From assembly GCA_964507485.1 (NCBI GenBank), contig CAZDQP010000002.1, positions 1 to 64,000 of the forward strand: 64,000 bases of DNA. Direction: 5' to 3'. This DNA is from CAIYOL01 sp964507485. Lineage in GTDB: Bacteria; Planctomycetota; Phycisphaerae; Sedimentisphaerales; Anaerobacaceae. Position numbers and translations under genes: made by a program. Below the pieces are notes generated by a model, which saw only the letters and a program-made list of their open reading frames with translations, was not told where the DNA came from and made no database searches. Shown here in pieces: positions 18,045-27,547 of this stretch (positions are counted from its first letter, which is position 1; every line of letters begins with the position of its first letter).

Positions 18045-19070
18045 TCAGCACCGACCAAATATCCTACCGATATCATTAATCCGCTCAGAAAGCTTCCACA
18101 CAGCAACCGACGCCTGAACACGAAAGCGGTTTGTCCAATTAAAAGGCGTAGTTTTTCCCTTTTCCGACACAACACGAGTTATGAAATCATAATACTGCTT
18201 TCCTACGTCTTTCATCGATATATTGTGAATGTTAGTTTGATACTCGGGATAATAGTTTGTTATTTTTTCGAGCAAACCAGGGATTTCGGATGGGTTGGAA
18301 AAAGTTTCTCCCCCCCTTCCGATAAGCTCAGGAGTGCTACTCTGGTCAGGTCCAATAGCGGGCAGTCCACAATGCAGTGCTTCTAATAAGGTGTTGGAGC
18401 AGGCCTCGATTGGGGAAGCAAAAATAAAAATATCACTTTCTTTTAGTTTTTCAGCGATGTTGCTGCTACTTAATGGTGAAATGCTTATGATATTTTTAAA
18501 CTGAACGGGAGATTTGCCGACAAAGACCATTTCATATTTATTAAAATCGAGATTTTCATCCAACCACTTGTAGACATTAAATCCTTTTTTCCAATTTGGC
18601 GACCAACTCGTGGCAATCAACCGAATCCTTCGGTCTACTGAAAGGAGCTTGTCCAGCCGGCGATTGAAAATCGTTGGTTCAGGTGCGTTCGGAATTACAA
18701 TTTCGAATGATTTTTGACTTAATCCCAATTTATGATTTTGCTGCTGCGACCAAGTGGACTGAAAGACTGTGGCGTCGGCAATGTATCTGTTGGCTGCGAA
18801 TACAACATTATCGCGTTTATCACTCGGTTTATTGTAAAGGCGAATTGGGCCGTCAATTCGATGGACAAAAATTTTCTCAGGACTATTCGACCTGGCTTCA
18901 ATGACCCGGTCGACGCACTGGTGGCTATTGAACAGGATTACGTTAGCTGCCGCGATATTTTCATCGTAAGTATCGGTCGACTGAAGATATTTCCTCAAGG
19001 ACTTAAGAAACTGGTTACCTCCTCCCCAAGGACCTTCTTTGAATTCAAAGAGAATATGAACTTTTATCAT
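18045..19070 (-). CDS. GT4-like glycosyltransferase
   Basis: A 341-residue GT-B enzyme from the ATG at 19070, which begins MIKVHILFEFKEGPWGGG, a sensible start for an acceptor-binding Rossmann domain. An open frame extends upstream to 19244 but would overlap the preceding methyltransferase gene by 155 nt and adds only unconvincing sequence. GGGA lies just before the ATG at 19070. The C-terminal half has LIATSWSPNWKKGFNVYKWL and the donor-site region FIFASPIEACSNTLLEALHC with the acidic pair of the GT4 family. It follows the methyltransferase stop by 19 nt. Confidence 0.8.
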   Translation of the reverse strand: MIKVHILFEFKEGPWGGGNQFLKSLRKYLQSTDTYDENIAAANVILFNSHQCVDRVIEARSNSPEKIFVHRIDGPIRLYNKPSDKRDNVVFAANRYIADATVFQSTWSQQQNHKLGLSQKSFEIVIPNAPEPTIFNRRLDKLLSVDRRIRLIATSWSPNWKKGFNVYKWLDENLDFNKYEMVFVGKSPVQFKNIISISPLSSSNIAEKLKESDIFIFASPIEACSNTLLEALHCGLPAIGPDQSSTPELIGRGGETFSNPSEIPGLLEKITNYYPEYQTNIHNISMKDVGKQYYDFITRVVSEKGKTTPFNWTNRFRVQASVAVWKLSERINDIGRIFGRC

Positions 19071-19089
19071 TCCCGGTGTTCCAAAATGC

Positions 19090-19956
19090 TTACAGTTTTT
19101 CCCAGCAGCGTCTGCCAGCGTCTCCAGGGGTGTCAGGGTCCGGTCCTTCGAGGAGTATATAGTGTGCACGGACATATTCAAACACAGCAGGTCTTTGCTG
19201 CTGGGCCTGACGGAAAGATATCCAATTCTCAGTTCTAGGGTCATCCATAACGGTGTAAGTTTCCCAAAGTCTGCCGCCTTTACGGATGTGTTCCGTTACG
19301 TGCTGAACCACTTCAAGCGGATTATGAATAAGAACAAGTGCCTCAATAATACTCACGACGTCATACTGGCCCTTCAAGGGCAACGGGGCATCCGGTTTGG
19401 AAATCAGAGCTTCTAATGTAAATGGTTGACCACTGCGCTCAATCCTTTTTCTCAGGCGCCATTCGCCGAATGTTCGATGTTCGCAGTCGACATCAACTGT
19501 AGTAAAGTGAAATACACGGTCTTTGACATTTTCAACAATCCAGTTGCTAATAGGAGCACTTCCACAGGCGTATTCGCAATATTTGCTTCCAGAAGGCAGA
19601 TCTTTGACAAGCCAGCCAAAACGGTCGTAACGATGATAGTAACACTGACGGAAAGAACTCCAGGAACCTAAATCTTTCTGCCATTTGTAAATCTCCTCGG
19701 CAGTATTACGGGTTCTACTTTCCCAGATTTCGGCCATTGTCATACCGGAGACGGCATTTGTTGTGGGTGAAGCCGGCAGTTCAGGTCTACGGGTGGCAGA
19801 ACGACAGCCCAACTCTTTAGCACGCTGGGGAGTTACACCATAATACTCACACAAATCTTCGTACCATCTTCGCCTGCTGCCAATATTGCAAAAATCCCTC
19901 AAAGCTTCCACCCTATTCATCATTTTTGTTTTAATCGCCTTTGCCTTACTTATCAT
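19090..19956 (-). CDS. SAM-dependent methyltransferase
   Basis: A 288-residue class I methyltransferase-like protein. The SAM-binding glycine region is YCEYACGSAPISNWI (about residues 126-140), followed by the acidic strand TTVDVDCEHRTFGEW and the post-motif YDVVSIIEALVLIHNP, where an EALVLIHNP segment replaces the usual DALEHL. The N-terminal ~100 residues (YYGVTPQRAKELG and on) are an extension that may bind the glycan acceptor. It is likely to methylate a sugar hydroxyl in the exported glycan, judged only from context. Internal ATGs at 19923 and 19920 are alternative starts. Confidence 0.75.
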   Translation of the reverse strand: MISKAKAIKTKMMNRVEALRDFCNIGSRRRWYEDLCEYYGVTPQRAKELGCRSATRRPELPASPTTNAVSGMTMAEIWESRTRNTAEEIYKWQKDLGSWSSFRQCYYHRYDRFGWLVKDLPSGSKYCEYACGSAPISNWIVENVKDRVFHFTTVDVDCEHRTFGEWRLRKRIERSGQPFTLEALISKPDAPLPLKGQYDVVSIIEALVLIHNPLEVVQHVTEHIRKGGRLWETYTVMDDPRTENWISFRQAQQQRPAVFEYVRAHYILLEGPDPDTPGDAGRRCWEKL

Positions 19957-19982
19957 CTTCAGACCTCAAATAAATATAATAC

Positions 19983-21035
19983 TTATAAAAAGCGGCGGTA
20001 AAGGTCGCTTTCATATCGACGTGCAATTACATTCCAGTCATACTGCCGAGCTGTTATTAATCCTTTGGAGATTATTTCTTCTTTCTTCCGGCGGTCTTCG
20101 AGAACTGTTATACACTTTTGGACCATCTGGTCGACATTATCAATATCACACAAAAAACCATCTTCTCCATCAGTGATGATGTCCGGAGCCATACCAGCTT
20201 TTGTAGATACCAAAGGTACACCACTTGCAAGGGATTCAACCACAGATTTTGGCCCGCCTTCACAGCGGCCGGATGCAATATAAAGGTCCAAGGCCTTGTA
20301 ATACAAAGCTACTTCGTCGGGTTTATTAAGGAAACTGTGTGAATAAGGAATGCCAGAGTTTTCAAGCCGTTGTTTGACATAGCCACGGGCCGGGCCTGTA
20401 AGTACTACAAATAAATCATATTGCTGACGTAATCTTTCGAGGACATCGCACAAAATATCAGGCCCTTTTATCAATTTAGGTTCCAGTCCCTCGCCCCAGC
20501 CAACTCCATCCTTCTGAAAAGAGCCGACAACAATCTTACCTTTTAAGATACCTAATCTGGAACGTATATCTTCCCTTTGCCGAGGCGACGGTACGTTAAA
20601 CGCACACAGATTAACTCCGAGAGGAATGACTACTATATTTTCGCCGGGCACACCTAATTCAATCAGTTTGTTCCGTGTAATTCTACAGGAAGTATGCCAC
20701 AAATCCACGTACTTCAAAGACTGTGGGATAAATTCGGTGCGTTTGTCACCTGGTGAGATATGGAACCAAGTAACTATTATTTTATTGCTTTTGTGAGGAA
20801 TTTTTGGGCCATCGTCACCCAAAAAAGTATTGATTGAACCAAAATGCACTATGCTGTTCTTTACACCGTTACAGGTAGTAACAACTGCTGAGCTGAGGCC
20901 AGATAAATTGGCTGTAATGGAACTACCGTCGTGGTCTATGGACCAGTTCGCACCTTCCACCACGTAATAGAGGTCTTTGCGGGTTGCCCTATTAATAACA
21001 AGTTCAGTTATTGTTCTAACGTTTTGCTTGAGCAT
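19983..21035 (-). CDS. GT4 glycosyltransferase
   Basis: A 350-residue GT-B enzyme. It has NIVVIPLGVNLCAFNVPSP (the linker typical of GT4), KIVVGSFQKDGVGWGEG, VVLTGPARGYVKQRLE, and the donor site YIASGRCEGGPKSVVESLAS, in which ARCEGGPK-type sequence replaces the more common SLYEGFG. KAGMAPDIITDGEDGFLC follows. The start ATG overlaps the stop of the upstream FkbM gene as TGATG at 21033-21037, so the two are translationally coupled. It probably adds a sugar that the FkbM enzyme then methylates, or acts on the methylated product. Confidence 0.87.
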   Translation of the reverse strand: MLKQNVRTITELVINRATRKDLYYVVEGANWSIDHDGSSITANLSGLSSAVVTTCNGVKNSIVHFGSINTFLGDDGPKIPHKSNKIIVTWFHISPGDKRTEFIPQSLKYVDLWHTSCRITRNKLIELGVPGENIVVIPLGVNLCAFNVPSPRQREDIRSRLGILKGKIVVGSFQKDGVGWGEGLEPKLIKGPDILCDVLERLRQQYDLFVVLTGPARGYVKQRLENSGIPYSHSFLNKPDEVALYYKALDLYIASGRCEGGPKSVVESLASGVPLVSTKAGMAPDIITDGEDGFLCDIDNVDQMVQKCITVLEDRRKKEEIISKGLITARQYDWNVIARRYESDLYRRFL

Positions 21036-22006
21036 CAGGACGGTCCTCGTTTTAAGAGAATAGCCCGCGTTATCTTCGGACGTCTTGCAGCTATTTTTAA
21101 TAAATCAGAGCTCTTTATATCATTATAGATATAGCTTTTGACTGTATTAATATTTATCACCTTAAAGGGTTGATAGTTCAGCTTGTCAAATTTTTTCTTA
21201 GCATCAGAATGAGATGATGAAATCACAACTTCCGGGCGATAACCTAACTCCAGCATATTTGTCAAAGGTGCAGTAAACGTTGGGTCGGGGTCGATTGTAC
21301 CAAGAGGATGAACCTCAAAAAATATTCGAGCAGGAAGGAAAGCTTCGATATCACTATTCAATCTACCGAGAATCTCACGTTCATGCCCCTCAATATCCAT
21401 CCTCAATAAATCAACTTTTCTGTCTGCACTTGTCAATATTTTCCTAATATCCTTAGTTTCAATCTCAATATAGTTGGGGTTTTCATCATCAACCTTGTAA
21501 TTTATTAAGCTGTGAACATTCGAAGCACTGCCAAGATATAATTTTTTAAGGGTATTTTCGCCTGAAACTGCCAAATTATGGACTTCAACAATATCAGCAA
21601 GACCATTTAGATTGATATTGCGTGTAAGAATATCAAAACTGCGAGGGTATGGTTCATACGCATATATTTTGCCGGTTTTACCGGTTAATTTCCCCATAAG
21701 AATCGTGTAGTAACCGACATTCGCACCTATTTCTAAAATGCACATCCCCTGCTTTACAATTTTTTTGACTGTTTCAGTTTCGGAAATTTCCCTTTCTCTT
21801 CGAATCATCAAATCTCTCGACAATCCTTCTTCTTCAAAATTCAGAATCATCGGATAATTATTTACTCTTCTGACGACCTCTCTTTTTTTAAGAACTTTTA
21901 TGTTAATATGATGGTCTATCTGATGAAGAGCAAGAGAGAAAGCTTTTCCGACCTGTCCATTTTTTATAAAAGGCAGTAAATTTTTCGCTGCTGAGTTGAT
22001 ATTCAT
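21035..22006 (-). CDS. FkbM family methyltransferase
   Basis: A 323-residue SAM-dependent O-methyltransferase of the FkbM family, members of which often methylate sugars in polysaccharides. The SAM site is ILEIGANVGYYTILMGKL, followed by YAYEPYPRSFDILTRNINLN, and LLRMDIEGHEREIL, the characteristic FkbM block. The first ATG at 22006 is preferred over the TTG immediately before it. The N-terminal ~70 residues are less conserved. It is coupled to the downstream GT4 gene through a TGATG overlap. Confidence 0.9.
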   Translation of the reverse strand: MNINSAAKNLLPFIKNGQVGKAFSLALHQIDHHINIKVLKKREVVRRVNNYPMILNFEEEGLSRDLMIRREREISETETVKKIVKQGMCILEIGANVGYYTILMGKLTGKTGKIYAYEPYPRSFDILTRNINLNGLADIVEVHNLAVSGENTLKKLYLGSASNVHSLINYKVDDENPNYIEIETKDIRKILTSADRKVDLLRMDIEGHEREILGRLNSDIEAFLPARIFFEVHPLGTIDPDPTFTAPLTNMLELGYRPEVVISSSHSDAKKKFDKLNYQPFKVININTVKSYIYNDIKSSDLLKIAARRPKITRAILLKRGPS

Positions 22007-22078
22007 CAAATGATTCCTGCTAAGAAGTAAACCTACCTACATATTTATTATAAAGAGTTTTTAAAATAAAACTTACGT

Positions 22079-22843
22079 TCAGGTTTTTCCATGTAATAAT
22101 ATCCACATCCAGCCGGGCTCTGTTTCCACTTTAATTACCTTTTTGAAATATTTAAGCATCGAAAGAAACAAAACCTCCTGTGATTTCCAACCGGCGGCCT
22201 CAAACGCCCCATGCTCCTTATCCTGCACGGCCATGTCATATAACACATACCCCTGCGGTTTTATCACACGAGCGTGCTCACGGAAAAAAGCATCAAGGTC
22301 AAAAGCATGGTCCAGAGCGTTACAGTAAATCATATCAACGGAGGAGTCGGGATTTTCCATATGCATAAAATCACCAATTCGAACAAATTTATTGTCAGGC
22401 CCCGGATTCAAATCGATGCCATAAGCATTTTTAAAACCAATATCCCATAAAACTTCGACCTCGGTTCCCTGACGGGCACCAGCACAAAGGATATGTGCCG
22501 ACTTCGACAAAAGACCAGGCAAATGACAAAACCGACGATAGAACCTATGACGATAAGCTGTTATCACCCTATTTGTAAAACCGCCGCGTATTTTCAGTAT
22601 CTCTTCGAATTTCTGGCTCTGATGATTTACGTACTCCTGATAATCTTTGTAATCCCGATAATGGAAGTCATTTTTATTTTGCTCCTTCCAGCCGCTTTGA
22701 ATGTGATGTCTATTACGAACGCTGTGCTTATCGCGGCTGTAGACATAACTGGGGTCACGGAATTTACGAAGGTGACGCACATATCCATATCCACCGGGAA
22801 CATAATAATAAAGAGCTGTTTTAAACCAGAATTTCAAATGCAT
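22079..22843 (-). CDS. SAM-dependent methyltransferase
   Basis: A 254-residue class I methyltransferase-like protein. The SAM region ILCAGARQGTEVEVL (about residue 118 onward) carries a CAGARQG variant of the usual glycine motif. The acidic strand NAYGIDLNPGP follows, and the DMIYCNALDHAFDLDAFF segment corresponds to the motif after the third strand. GYVLYDMAVQDKEHGAFE resembles small methyltransferases of capsule loci. Many Arg/His residues in the first 100 residues may face an anionic acceptor. Its start is 11 nt after the stop of the preceding gene. Substrate unknown. Confidence 0.75.
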   Translation of the reverse strand: MHLKFWFKTALYYYVPGGYGYVRHLRKFRDPSYVYSRDKHSVRNRHHIQSGWKEQNKNDFHYRDYKDYQEYVNHQSQKFEEILKIRGGFTNRVITAYRHRFYRRFCHLPGLLSKSAHILCAGARQGTEVEVLWDIGFKNAYGIDLNPGPDNKFVRIGDFMHMENPDSSVDMIYCNALDHAFDLDAFFREHARVIKPQGYVLYDMAVQDKEHGAFEAAGWKSQEVLFLSMLKYFKKVIKVETEPGWMWILLHGKT

Positions 22844-22854
22844 ATCGTTTATTA

Positions 22855-24237
22855 CTATCTATCCTTAAACAGAGAATAATAATTGGGATACAATGGTTCA
22901 TCTATCGTAATAAGATTTGCAAAGCCCTTAAGCAACAACGCGTTATACTTTGGGTCAATAATCGTCCTGGGCACATTGCCGGAGTAAGTAAAATAACCAT
23001 CGGGAGAATAATGCACTTCAAGAACCTTCTTTGTCAATTCTATCGATTTGTCTTTATAACTTTGCCGGCCGGTAAGCTGAGCATATCTTCTGAAGGAGAC
23101 ACCAAAATCAACCTGGCTGTCAATATGCGCGAAATCCCCGCCGTCACGATATGGGATTAAGCCGTTTTCCAGCCGGCTCTGCCACGCATAATCTATTATC
23201 TCTTTCACAACCGATATTAACCTGTCTTTGTACTGGGCAATATAATCTTCAGCGAAATAAACTGTATCACATATAACATCCGTGAGAATAAACGCAGGAG
23301 TTATCCCGGCATTTCTCTTAGCCCCACTTTTCGGGACGAACTCCATATACACTTTTCCATTGTCGCAGAAGTTTTCGATTGCACTTAAAATCCACCTGAT
23401 TAAATTTTGCAACCAGAATTCATCTCCTGTAGCCTTATAAAACTCCAGAAGTGCAAAAGCGCACGTCGAATTAGATTTCATCAACTGGCTGTATAACCCG
23501 TTAATAGAGTAAAAAATGAACTGCTTTACCAAAGTCTTGAGCACACGAGTTCTGCAAGGTCCCACAACCGTCGGTGACTTACTATGGGAACGAATTGGGA
23601 AAAACCCGGACAGGATTTTTTTCTGTATAAATTTCTTTACAGGTGATGAATACATCCTATACGGAAAAAGGTGGTACTCACTGAAATAATCATCCTGAAC
23701 CCAGTCTCGCAAAACCTTCTGTGCCTGCTCAAAACCAACAGGAAACCGATCTCTCATTTCACAGAATGTTTCCAATAAGCCGGCCGACCAGGGCTCATAA
23801 AAAGAAACCGCCTTTTTACTGTCGGGGTAAAACGCAGCAGAGAAGAAGCCATCCTTCATAAGATACTCAAGAACGAACTCGACAGACTCTTCAAGCAGAC
23901 CAAAGGTAACATTGTCCGCTGTTTCTTTCCAAAGGGCATAAAGCCCACCGAACCATTCGTCAATGGTGCGAGTTACCAAAACGCCATCTGCTGTGCAAAG
24001 TGAAAGGAGAGACTCGCCCTTCTGACGAATAATCCTGACCTGCGACAGTAGAAATTCGGTTTCATCAAGGAAAATGAAAAAAGGTGCGATGTCATCGAAA
24101 TCAGTAAAAAGTGTACGATGTGTAACAGGATAATTTCTTGCCAAAAGCCCATTTGCGGTTATAAAACGCGTCTTTATAAGATCAACCAATTCACGGGCTT
24201 TGCGGCTTACTTCCAAATCGGTATTAACTGTTTCCAT
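22855..24237 (-). CDS. Alpha/alpha-toroid glycosidase- or epimerase-like protein
   Basis: A protein of about 460 residues rich in amphipathic helices, with features of (alpha/alpha)6 or seven-hairpin toroid enzymes that act on sugars. Examples are repeated aromatic/acidic helix ends such as FYEPWSAGLLETF, ALLEFYKATGDEFWLQNL, and GLIPYRDGGDFAHIDSQVDFG. No signal peptide is visible, so it may act in the cytoplasm. I cannot assign glycoside hydrolase versus C5-epimerase chemistry. The ATG at 24237 overlaps the nitroreductase stop by 14 nt and is preferred; a longer reading to 24327 would overlap by 104 nt. The overlap suggests that the two proteins are made together. Confidence 0.6.
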   Translation of the reverse strand: METVNTDLEVSRKARELVDLIKTRFITANGLLARNYPVTHRTLFTDFDDIAPFFIFLDETEFLLSQVRIIRQKGESLLSLCTADGVLVTRTIDEWFGGLYALWKETADNVTFGLLEESVEFVLEYLMKDGFFSAAFYPDSKKAVSFYEPWSAGLLETFCEMRDRFPVGFEQAQKVLRDWVQDDYFSEYHLFPYRMYSSPVKKFIQKKILSGFFPIRSHSKSPTVVGPCRTRVLKTLVKQFIFYSINGLYSQLMKSNSTCAFALLEFYKATGDEFWLQNLIRWILSAIENFCDNGKVYMEFVPKSGAKRNAGITPAFILTDVICDTVYFAEDYIAQYKDRLISVVKEIIDYAWQSRLENGLIPYRDGGDFAHIDSQVDFGVSFRRYAQLTGRQSYKDKSIELTKKVLEVHYSPDGYFTYSGNVPRTIIDPKYNALLLKGFANLITIDEPLYPNYYSLFKDR

Positions 24238-25177
24238 AATAATTGTCGGCAAATCTATTTTCCGGCAGGTCTCGTGGTATTTCACAAACGAACTGACTGC
24301 TTTTTCCAATAGCCAAAGAAGCAACAATTATGTGCGTGTCCGGGATTTTAAGCTTCTGACGCACTTTATTTTCATCAGCAACACTTCCAAAACTTGTGTA
24401 TGAACCCCAACAGCATCCCATATCCATTGTCTCACAAAGCAAATAGATATTCTGGACAGCTGCAGCACCTTCAATAAAAGGCACCATCCTATCCTCCGGA
24501 TACCTATAGTCACCAGCATCAGAAATGAGCAACAGAATACACGGTGCCTGAGAAAAAAACTGGCAGCCGCCAGGTATAGTAGACGCTACAAATCGCTTTA
24601 ATTCGGGTTCCTCAATAAAAATCAAATAAAGGGTTTGGCGATTGCAGGATGAAGGAGCATATTGTGCTGCTCGGCAAATTGCAACCTTTTCAGAATCCGT
24701 AAGAGGCGTATCGATAAAGACTCGTCTTGAACGGCGCTGACGCATTAAACTCATAAGATTTTCAGCAGTAACCGGTGGCTGTTTACGAACTGTATTTTTT
24801 ATCAGCATAGGGCAAACAACGGAGGAGTTCTGCTGGGTTTTATTTTTGTATTCCTGAAGTATCTTCTGTGCCCATTGTTTTTGTTCGGGCGGGATGTCAC
24901 TGCTATTAGTTAATATTTTATCAATTTCTCCTGCTGCGCTTTCCGCCATTTGAGATGTGTATAAATAAGGTGCAAACAAATAACGCTCCAAATGATGAGC
25001 TTTTTTTCTCAAAAACAAAGAAGGATTATTCTTTAAGTACCCATCGTGGATATAGCGTTTTTTGGCTCTGAGAAAATATATTATTTCCCGAGCATGCTGT
25101 TTGAGAGCTCTTTTCAGAATCGACATATAAAGAGAAATATCACCAACTGTTCTTTTCATCTTTGTGGAGAGACCCAT
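24224..25177 (-). CDS. Nitroreductase-family flavoprotein with N-terminal extension
   Basis: The C-terminal ~175 residues are a nitroreductase-fold FMN domain: RRSRR at 148-152 and the APSSCNRQ segment at 174-181 are the usual flavin-phosphate contacts, and MGCCWGSY lies near 253-260. The first ~140 residues are an extra basic, helical region containing FLRKKAHHLERYLFAP, similar in feel to a longer nitroreductase subgroup found in polysaccharide loci. Nitroreductase relatives reduce or oxidise small molecules, and some make unusual modifications. Here a redox step on a sugar or carrier-linked intermediate is only an inference. The gene overlaps the toroid-protein gene downstream. Confidence 0.8.
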   Translation of the reverse strand: MGLSTKMKRTVGDISLYMSILKRALKQHAREIIYFLRAKKRYIHDGYLKNNPSLFLRKKAHHLERYLFAPYLYTSQMAESAAGEIDKILTNSSDIPPEQKQWAQKILQEYKNKTQQNSSVVCPMLIKNTVRKQPPVTAENLMSLMRQRRSRRVFIDTPLTDSEKVAICRAAQYAPSSCNRQTLYLIFIEEPELKRFVASTIPGGCQFFSQAPCILLLISDAGDYRYPEDRMVPFIEGAAAVQNIYLLCETMDMGCCWGSYTSFGSVADENKVRQKLKIPDTHIIVASLAIGKSSQFVCEIPRDLPENRFADNYYGNS

Positions 25178-25195
25178 ATGGGGTTCCTGTAAAAG

Positions 25196-26206
25196 TCAGA
25201 TTTGACCTTCAAATTCCGTTACTTTTTTATCCAGTTGAAGCAACTTGTAGGTTGCCAAGCGCTGTCTCCAGCCAAGCCCTGAAGAGAAGAATACATCCAG
25301 CAACAAGTGCCAAGCCATAGATCTATACATTTTCGCCCGGGCGTAACTTCGCCATGCAAATCGATGGGCTGTTGCAAGGGTTTTCTTTTTCAATTTCACA
25401 ATAGAATCCGGCAAATCATTGCGGCTAAATATCTTTCTCGCAACATAAATTCTTTCTCTTGCACGCCTGGCATTCCATTGAAGGCTTTTTGTATCCGGGT
25501 GAATCCTGACATAAGTCAGAGGGGAATTTATATATATGGGTTTTTTGATGAGTGCAATTCTTAATAATAAATCGATATCCATAATATAATGAAGATTTTC
25601 ATCAACCTTTCCCGCCTGAATTACGAGGTCTCTATCCATCAAACAAGTCGGCTGTGAACCCGTCTTCAAAGAAGAAATCGAGGCCGTCAACTCGGGTGAA
25701 AAACTGATTTTATTATCATAACCGAGCTTGTCTCCACCTCGTATTTTGCTTTTATCATCAATAAAAATGCGCCGCCCGTGAACATAACCTGCCTGGGGAT
25801 ATTCAACTACAGCCCGGGCCATTGTCGCCAGACTATCAGGCATAAGAACATCATCCGAATTATGCCAGTTGAAGAGTTTTCCTGTACTTTTTTCCAAACC
25901 TTTGTTTATTGCATGGCTTTGGCCCCTGTCAGGCTCACTTTCCCAATGGGCCAGCCAAGACTCGTATTTTTTTATGATATCGATGGTTTCATCTGTACTG
26001 CCACCGTCTATTATAATGTATTCGAGGTTGGGATAGTTCTGCAGCAACACAGAGCGAATGCACTCTTCGATGAACCGTCCCTGATTATAACTGGGTGTAA
26101 CAATACTGACTTTCGGCCAATGTTGTCCGTCAACCGTTGTCTCCGTTAACAACTCGCTCTGTTTAGTCCATGGCCAACCGGTTTTATTTCTCGGCGGAGC
26201 AGGCAA
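25196..26206 (-). CDS. GT2 glycosyltransferase, uncertain start
   Basis: A GT2 enzyme of about 336 residues. VSIVTPSYNQGRFI, YIIIDGGSTDETI, and the SEPDRGQSHAINKG block are typical of a well-populated GT2 subfamily, with WHNSDDVLMPD as the metal site. The first codon offered is a TTG at 26206, just before PAPPRNKTGWPWTK, which relatives also carry. In the same frame, upstream codons (Lys-Cys-Pro-Ser-Leu-Gln-Asp) still look family-like back to a stop at 26282-26284, yet contain no ATG, GTG or other TTG. The start is therefore TTG, or the 5' end has been damaged. It lies downstream of a GT4 gene. Confidence 0.85.
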   Translation of the reverse strand: MPAPPRNKTGWPWTKQSELLTETTVDGQHWPKVSIVTPSYNQGRFIEECIRSVLLQNYPNLEYIIIDGGSTDETIDIIKKYESWLAHWESEPDRGQSHAINKGLEKSTGKLFNWHNSDDVLMPDSLATMARAVVEYPQAGYVHGRRIFIDDKSKIRGGDKLGYDNKISFSPELTASISSLKTGSQPTCLMDRDLVIQAGKVDENLHYIMDIDLLLRIALIKKPIYINSPLTYVRIHPDTKSLQWNARRARERIYVARKIFSRNDLPDSIVKLKKKTLATAHRFAWRSYARAKMYRSMAWHLLLDVFFSSGLGWRQRLATYKLLQLDKKVTEFEGQI

Positions 26207-26277
26207 ATCTTGTAGTGAAGGGCACTTGAAAGTTCCTGGTATTGTTTGTTGCTGCTGATTTATCTTATTGAATCCTG

Positions 26278-27399
26278 TTAATTAACAACCTCTTGATATA
26301 TTTGCAAGGTTTGAGTCGCAGTCTTATCCCAAGAATATGATTTTGACTTTTCGAGTCCAAGTTTTAAACGTTCGGAACTACGCCCTTTTGATAAAACAGT
26401 ATCCAGAGCATCAAGCAAATCGTCTTCTTCGGACGGGTCAAAATAAACCGGGCAATCACCCGCCACTTCAACTGTGGAAGGAATTCGGGAAGCAACAACA
26501 GGACAACCACAAGCCATCGCCTCAAGCAAGGGTATACCAAAACCCTCATAAAGCGAGGGATAAACAAACGCAACAGCATTATTATAAAGCCGACAAAGAG
26601 TTTCATCATCAACATTCTGCAGCAACTGCACTTGCTGCTGTATCTGCAACTGTGAGAGCTGGCTTAATTCGTCATTCGACCAGGGTCTTGCTCCTACCAG
26701 TACAAGCATAACATCCTTTTGCCGAGACCACTTACTGTAGGCCCGTATTAACTTATTATAGTTCTTGTAAGGACTGCGAATACCGACATAAAGCAGGAAA
26801 GGTCGGCCGTTTAACATAGGGATACTTTCACTGTTCTCTAATCGTCTAAAAACATCACTGTACGCATGAGGTACGACATAAACAGAATCAAAATCAATCT
26901 TATAAAAATTCCTTACATCCTCCCGAGTAGCATTAGAAACACAAATCACAGCATCAGCATTTTGGACACATCGTTTCTTTCTTTCTCTCAACCGGTCGGC
27001 ATCCGAACCAGTATAAAAATCGCAGAAACGCTCAAAAATCATATCATGCACCGTCACAACCGAATACCCCTTCCAACGTAGCGGCATAGTATAGTATGTC
27101 GAATGCCAAATCTTCTCACTCTCTCGTCCAACTAACATTTTTTGAATAAGTCCGTTAGCCGTCGGGACAAACGGTTCCCACATTCGTTTGGGACGCAAAT
27201 AACGCTCGATATTAGGAATAGTACAGTGTGTTATATGATTATGTTGAGGCAGAGCCTGTTTAAGCCGACCCTGTGTTAATAAAGTTATATGTAATGAGTC
27301 ATTGGCTACGCACATTCGCGGAAGGATTTCGGTGAAAAGCCTCGATATTCCTCCACGTATTTGGGATTGATAGATTATACCATCGACTACTACTTCCAT
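26278..27399 (-). CDS. GT4 glycosyltransferase
   Basis: A 373-residue GT-B enzyme closely resembling mannosyltransferase-like GT4 proteins. The N-terminus contains GIIYQSQIRGGISRLFTEIL. Later blocks are VVTVHDMIFERF, AVICVSNATREDVRNFY, PFLLYVGIRSPYKNYNKLI, and the donor site YPSLYEGFGIPLLEAMACGC with its E-x7-E motif. RGGISRL and SNATREDV are typical of family members acting on polyprenyl-linked glycans. It is followed by a GT2 gene. The donor sugar remains an assumption. Confidence 0.9.
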   Translation of the reverse strand: MEVVVDGIIYQSQIRGGISRLFTEILPRMCVANDSLHITLLTQGRLKQALPQHNHITHCTIPNIERYLRPKRMWEPFVPTANGLIQKMLVGRESEKIWHSTYYTMPLRWKGYSVVTVHDMIFERFCDFYTGSDADRLRERKKRCVQNADAVICVSNATREDVRNFYKIDFDSVYVVPHAYSDVFRRLENSESIPMLNGRPFLLYVGIRSPYKNYNKLIRAYSKWSRQKDVMLVLVGARPWSNDELSQLSQLQIQQQVQLLQNVDDETLCRLYNNAVAFVYPSLYEGFGIPLLEAMACGCPVVASRIPSTVEVAGDCPVYFDPSEEDDLLDALDTVLSKGRSSERLKLGLEKSKSYSWDKTATQTLQIYQEVVN

Positions 27400-27547
27400 A
27401 ATATGAGACAGTTACTATAGCCAAGAACCAGAAAATTCCCAATCTCGATAATATGCATTATCTCATACATCAGCTTTTTCCATTATACTTTAAAAACGGA
27501 TAGCAACAGTAAGCCGGAGATATATGAACTCAAACAAACCTGATAAA

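Noticed and set aside
19071..19244. Longer N-terminus for the GT4 protein at 18045-19070
   Set aside because: It would overlap the methyltransferase gene by 155 nt, and the added residues look unlike a GT4 N-terminus.
24238..24327. Longer N-terminus for the toroid-like protein
   Set aside because: It would overlap the nitroreductase coding sequence by 104 nt; the ATG at 24237 gives a 14-nt overlap typical of this operon.
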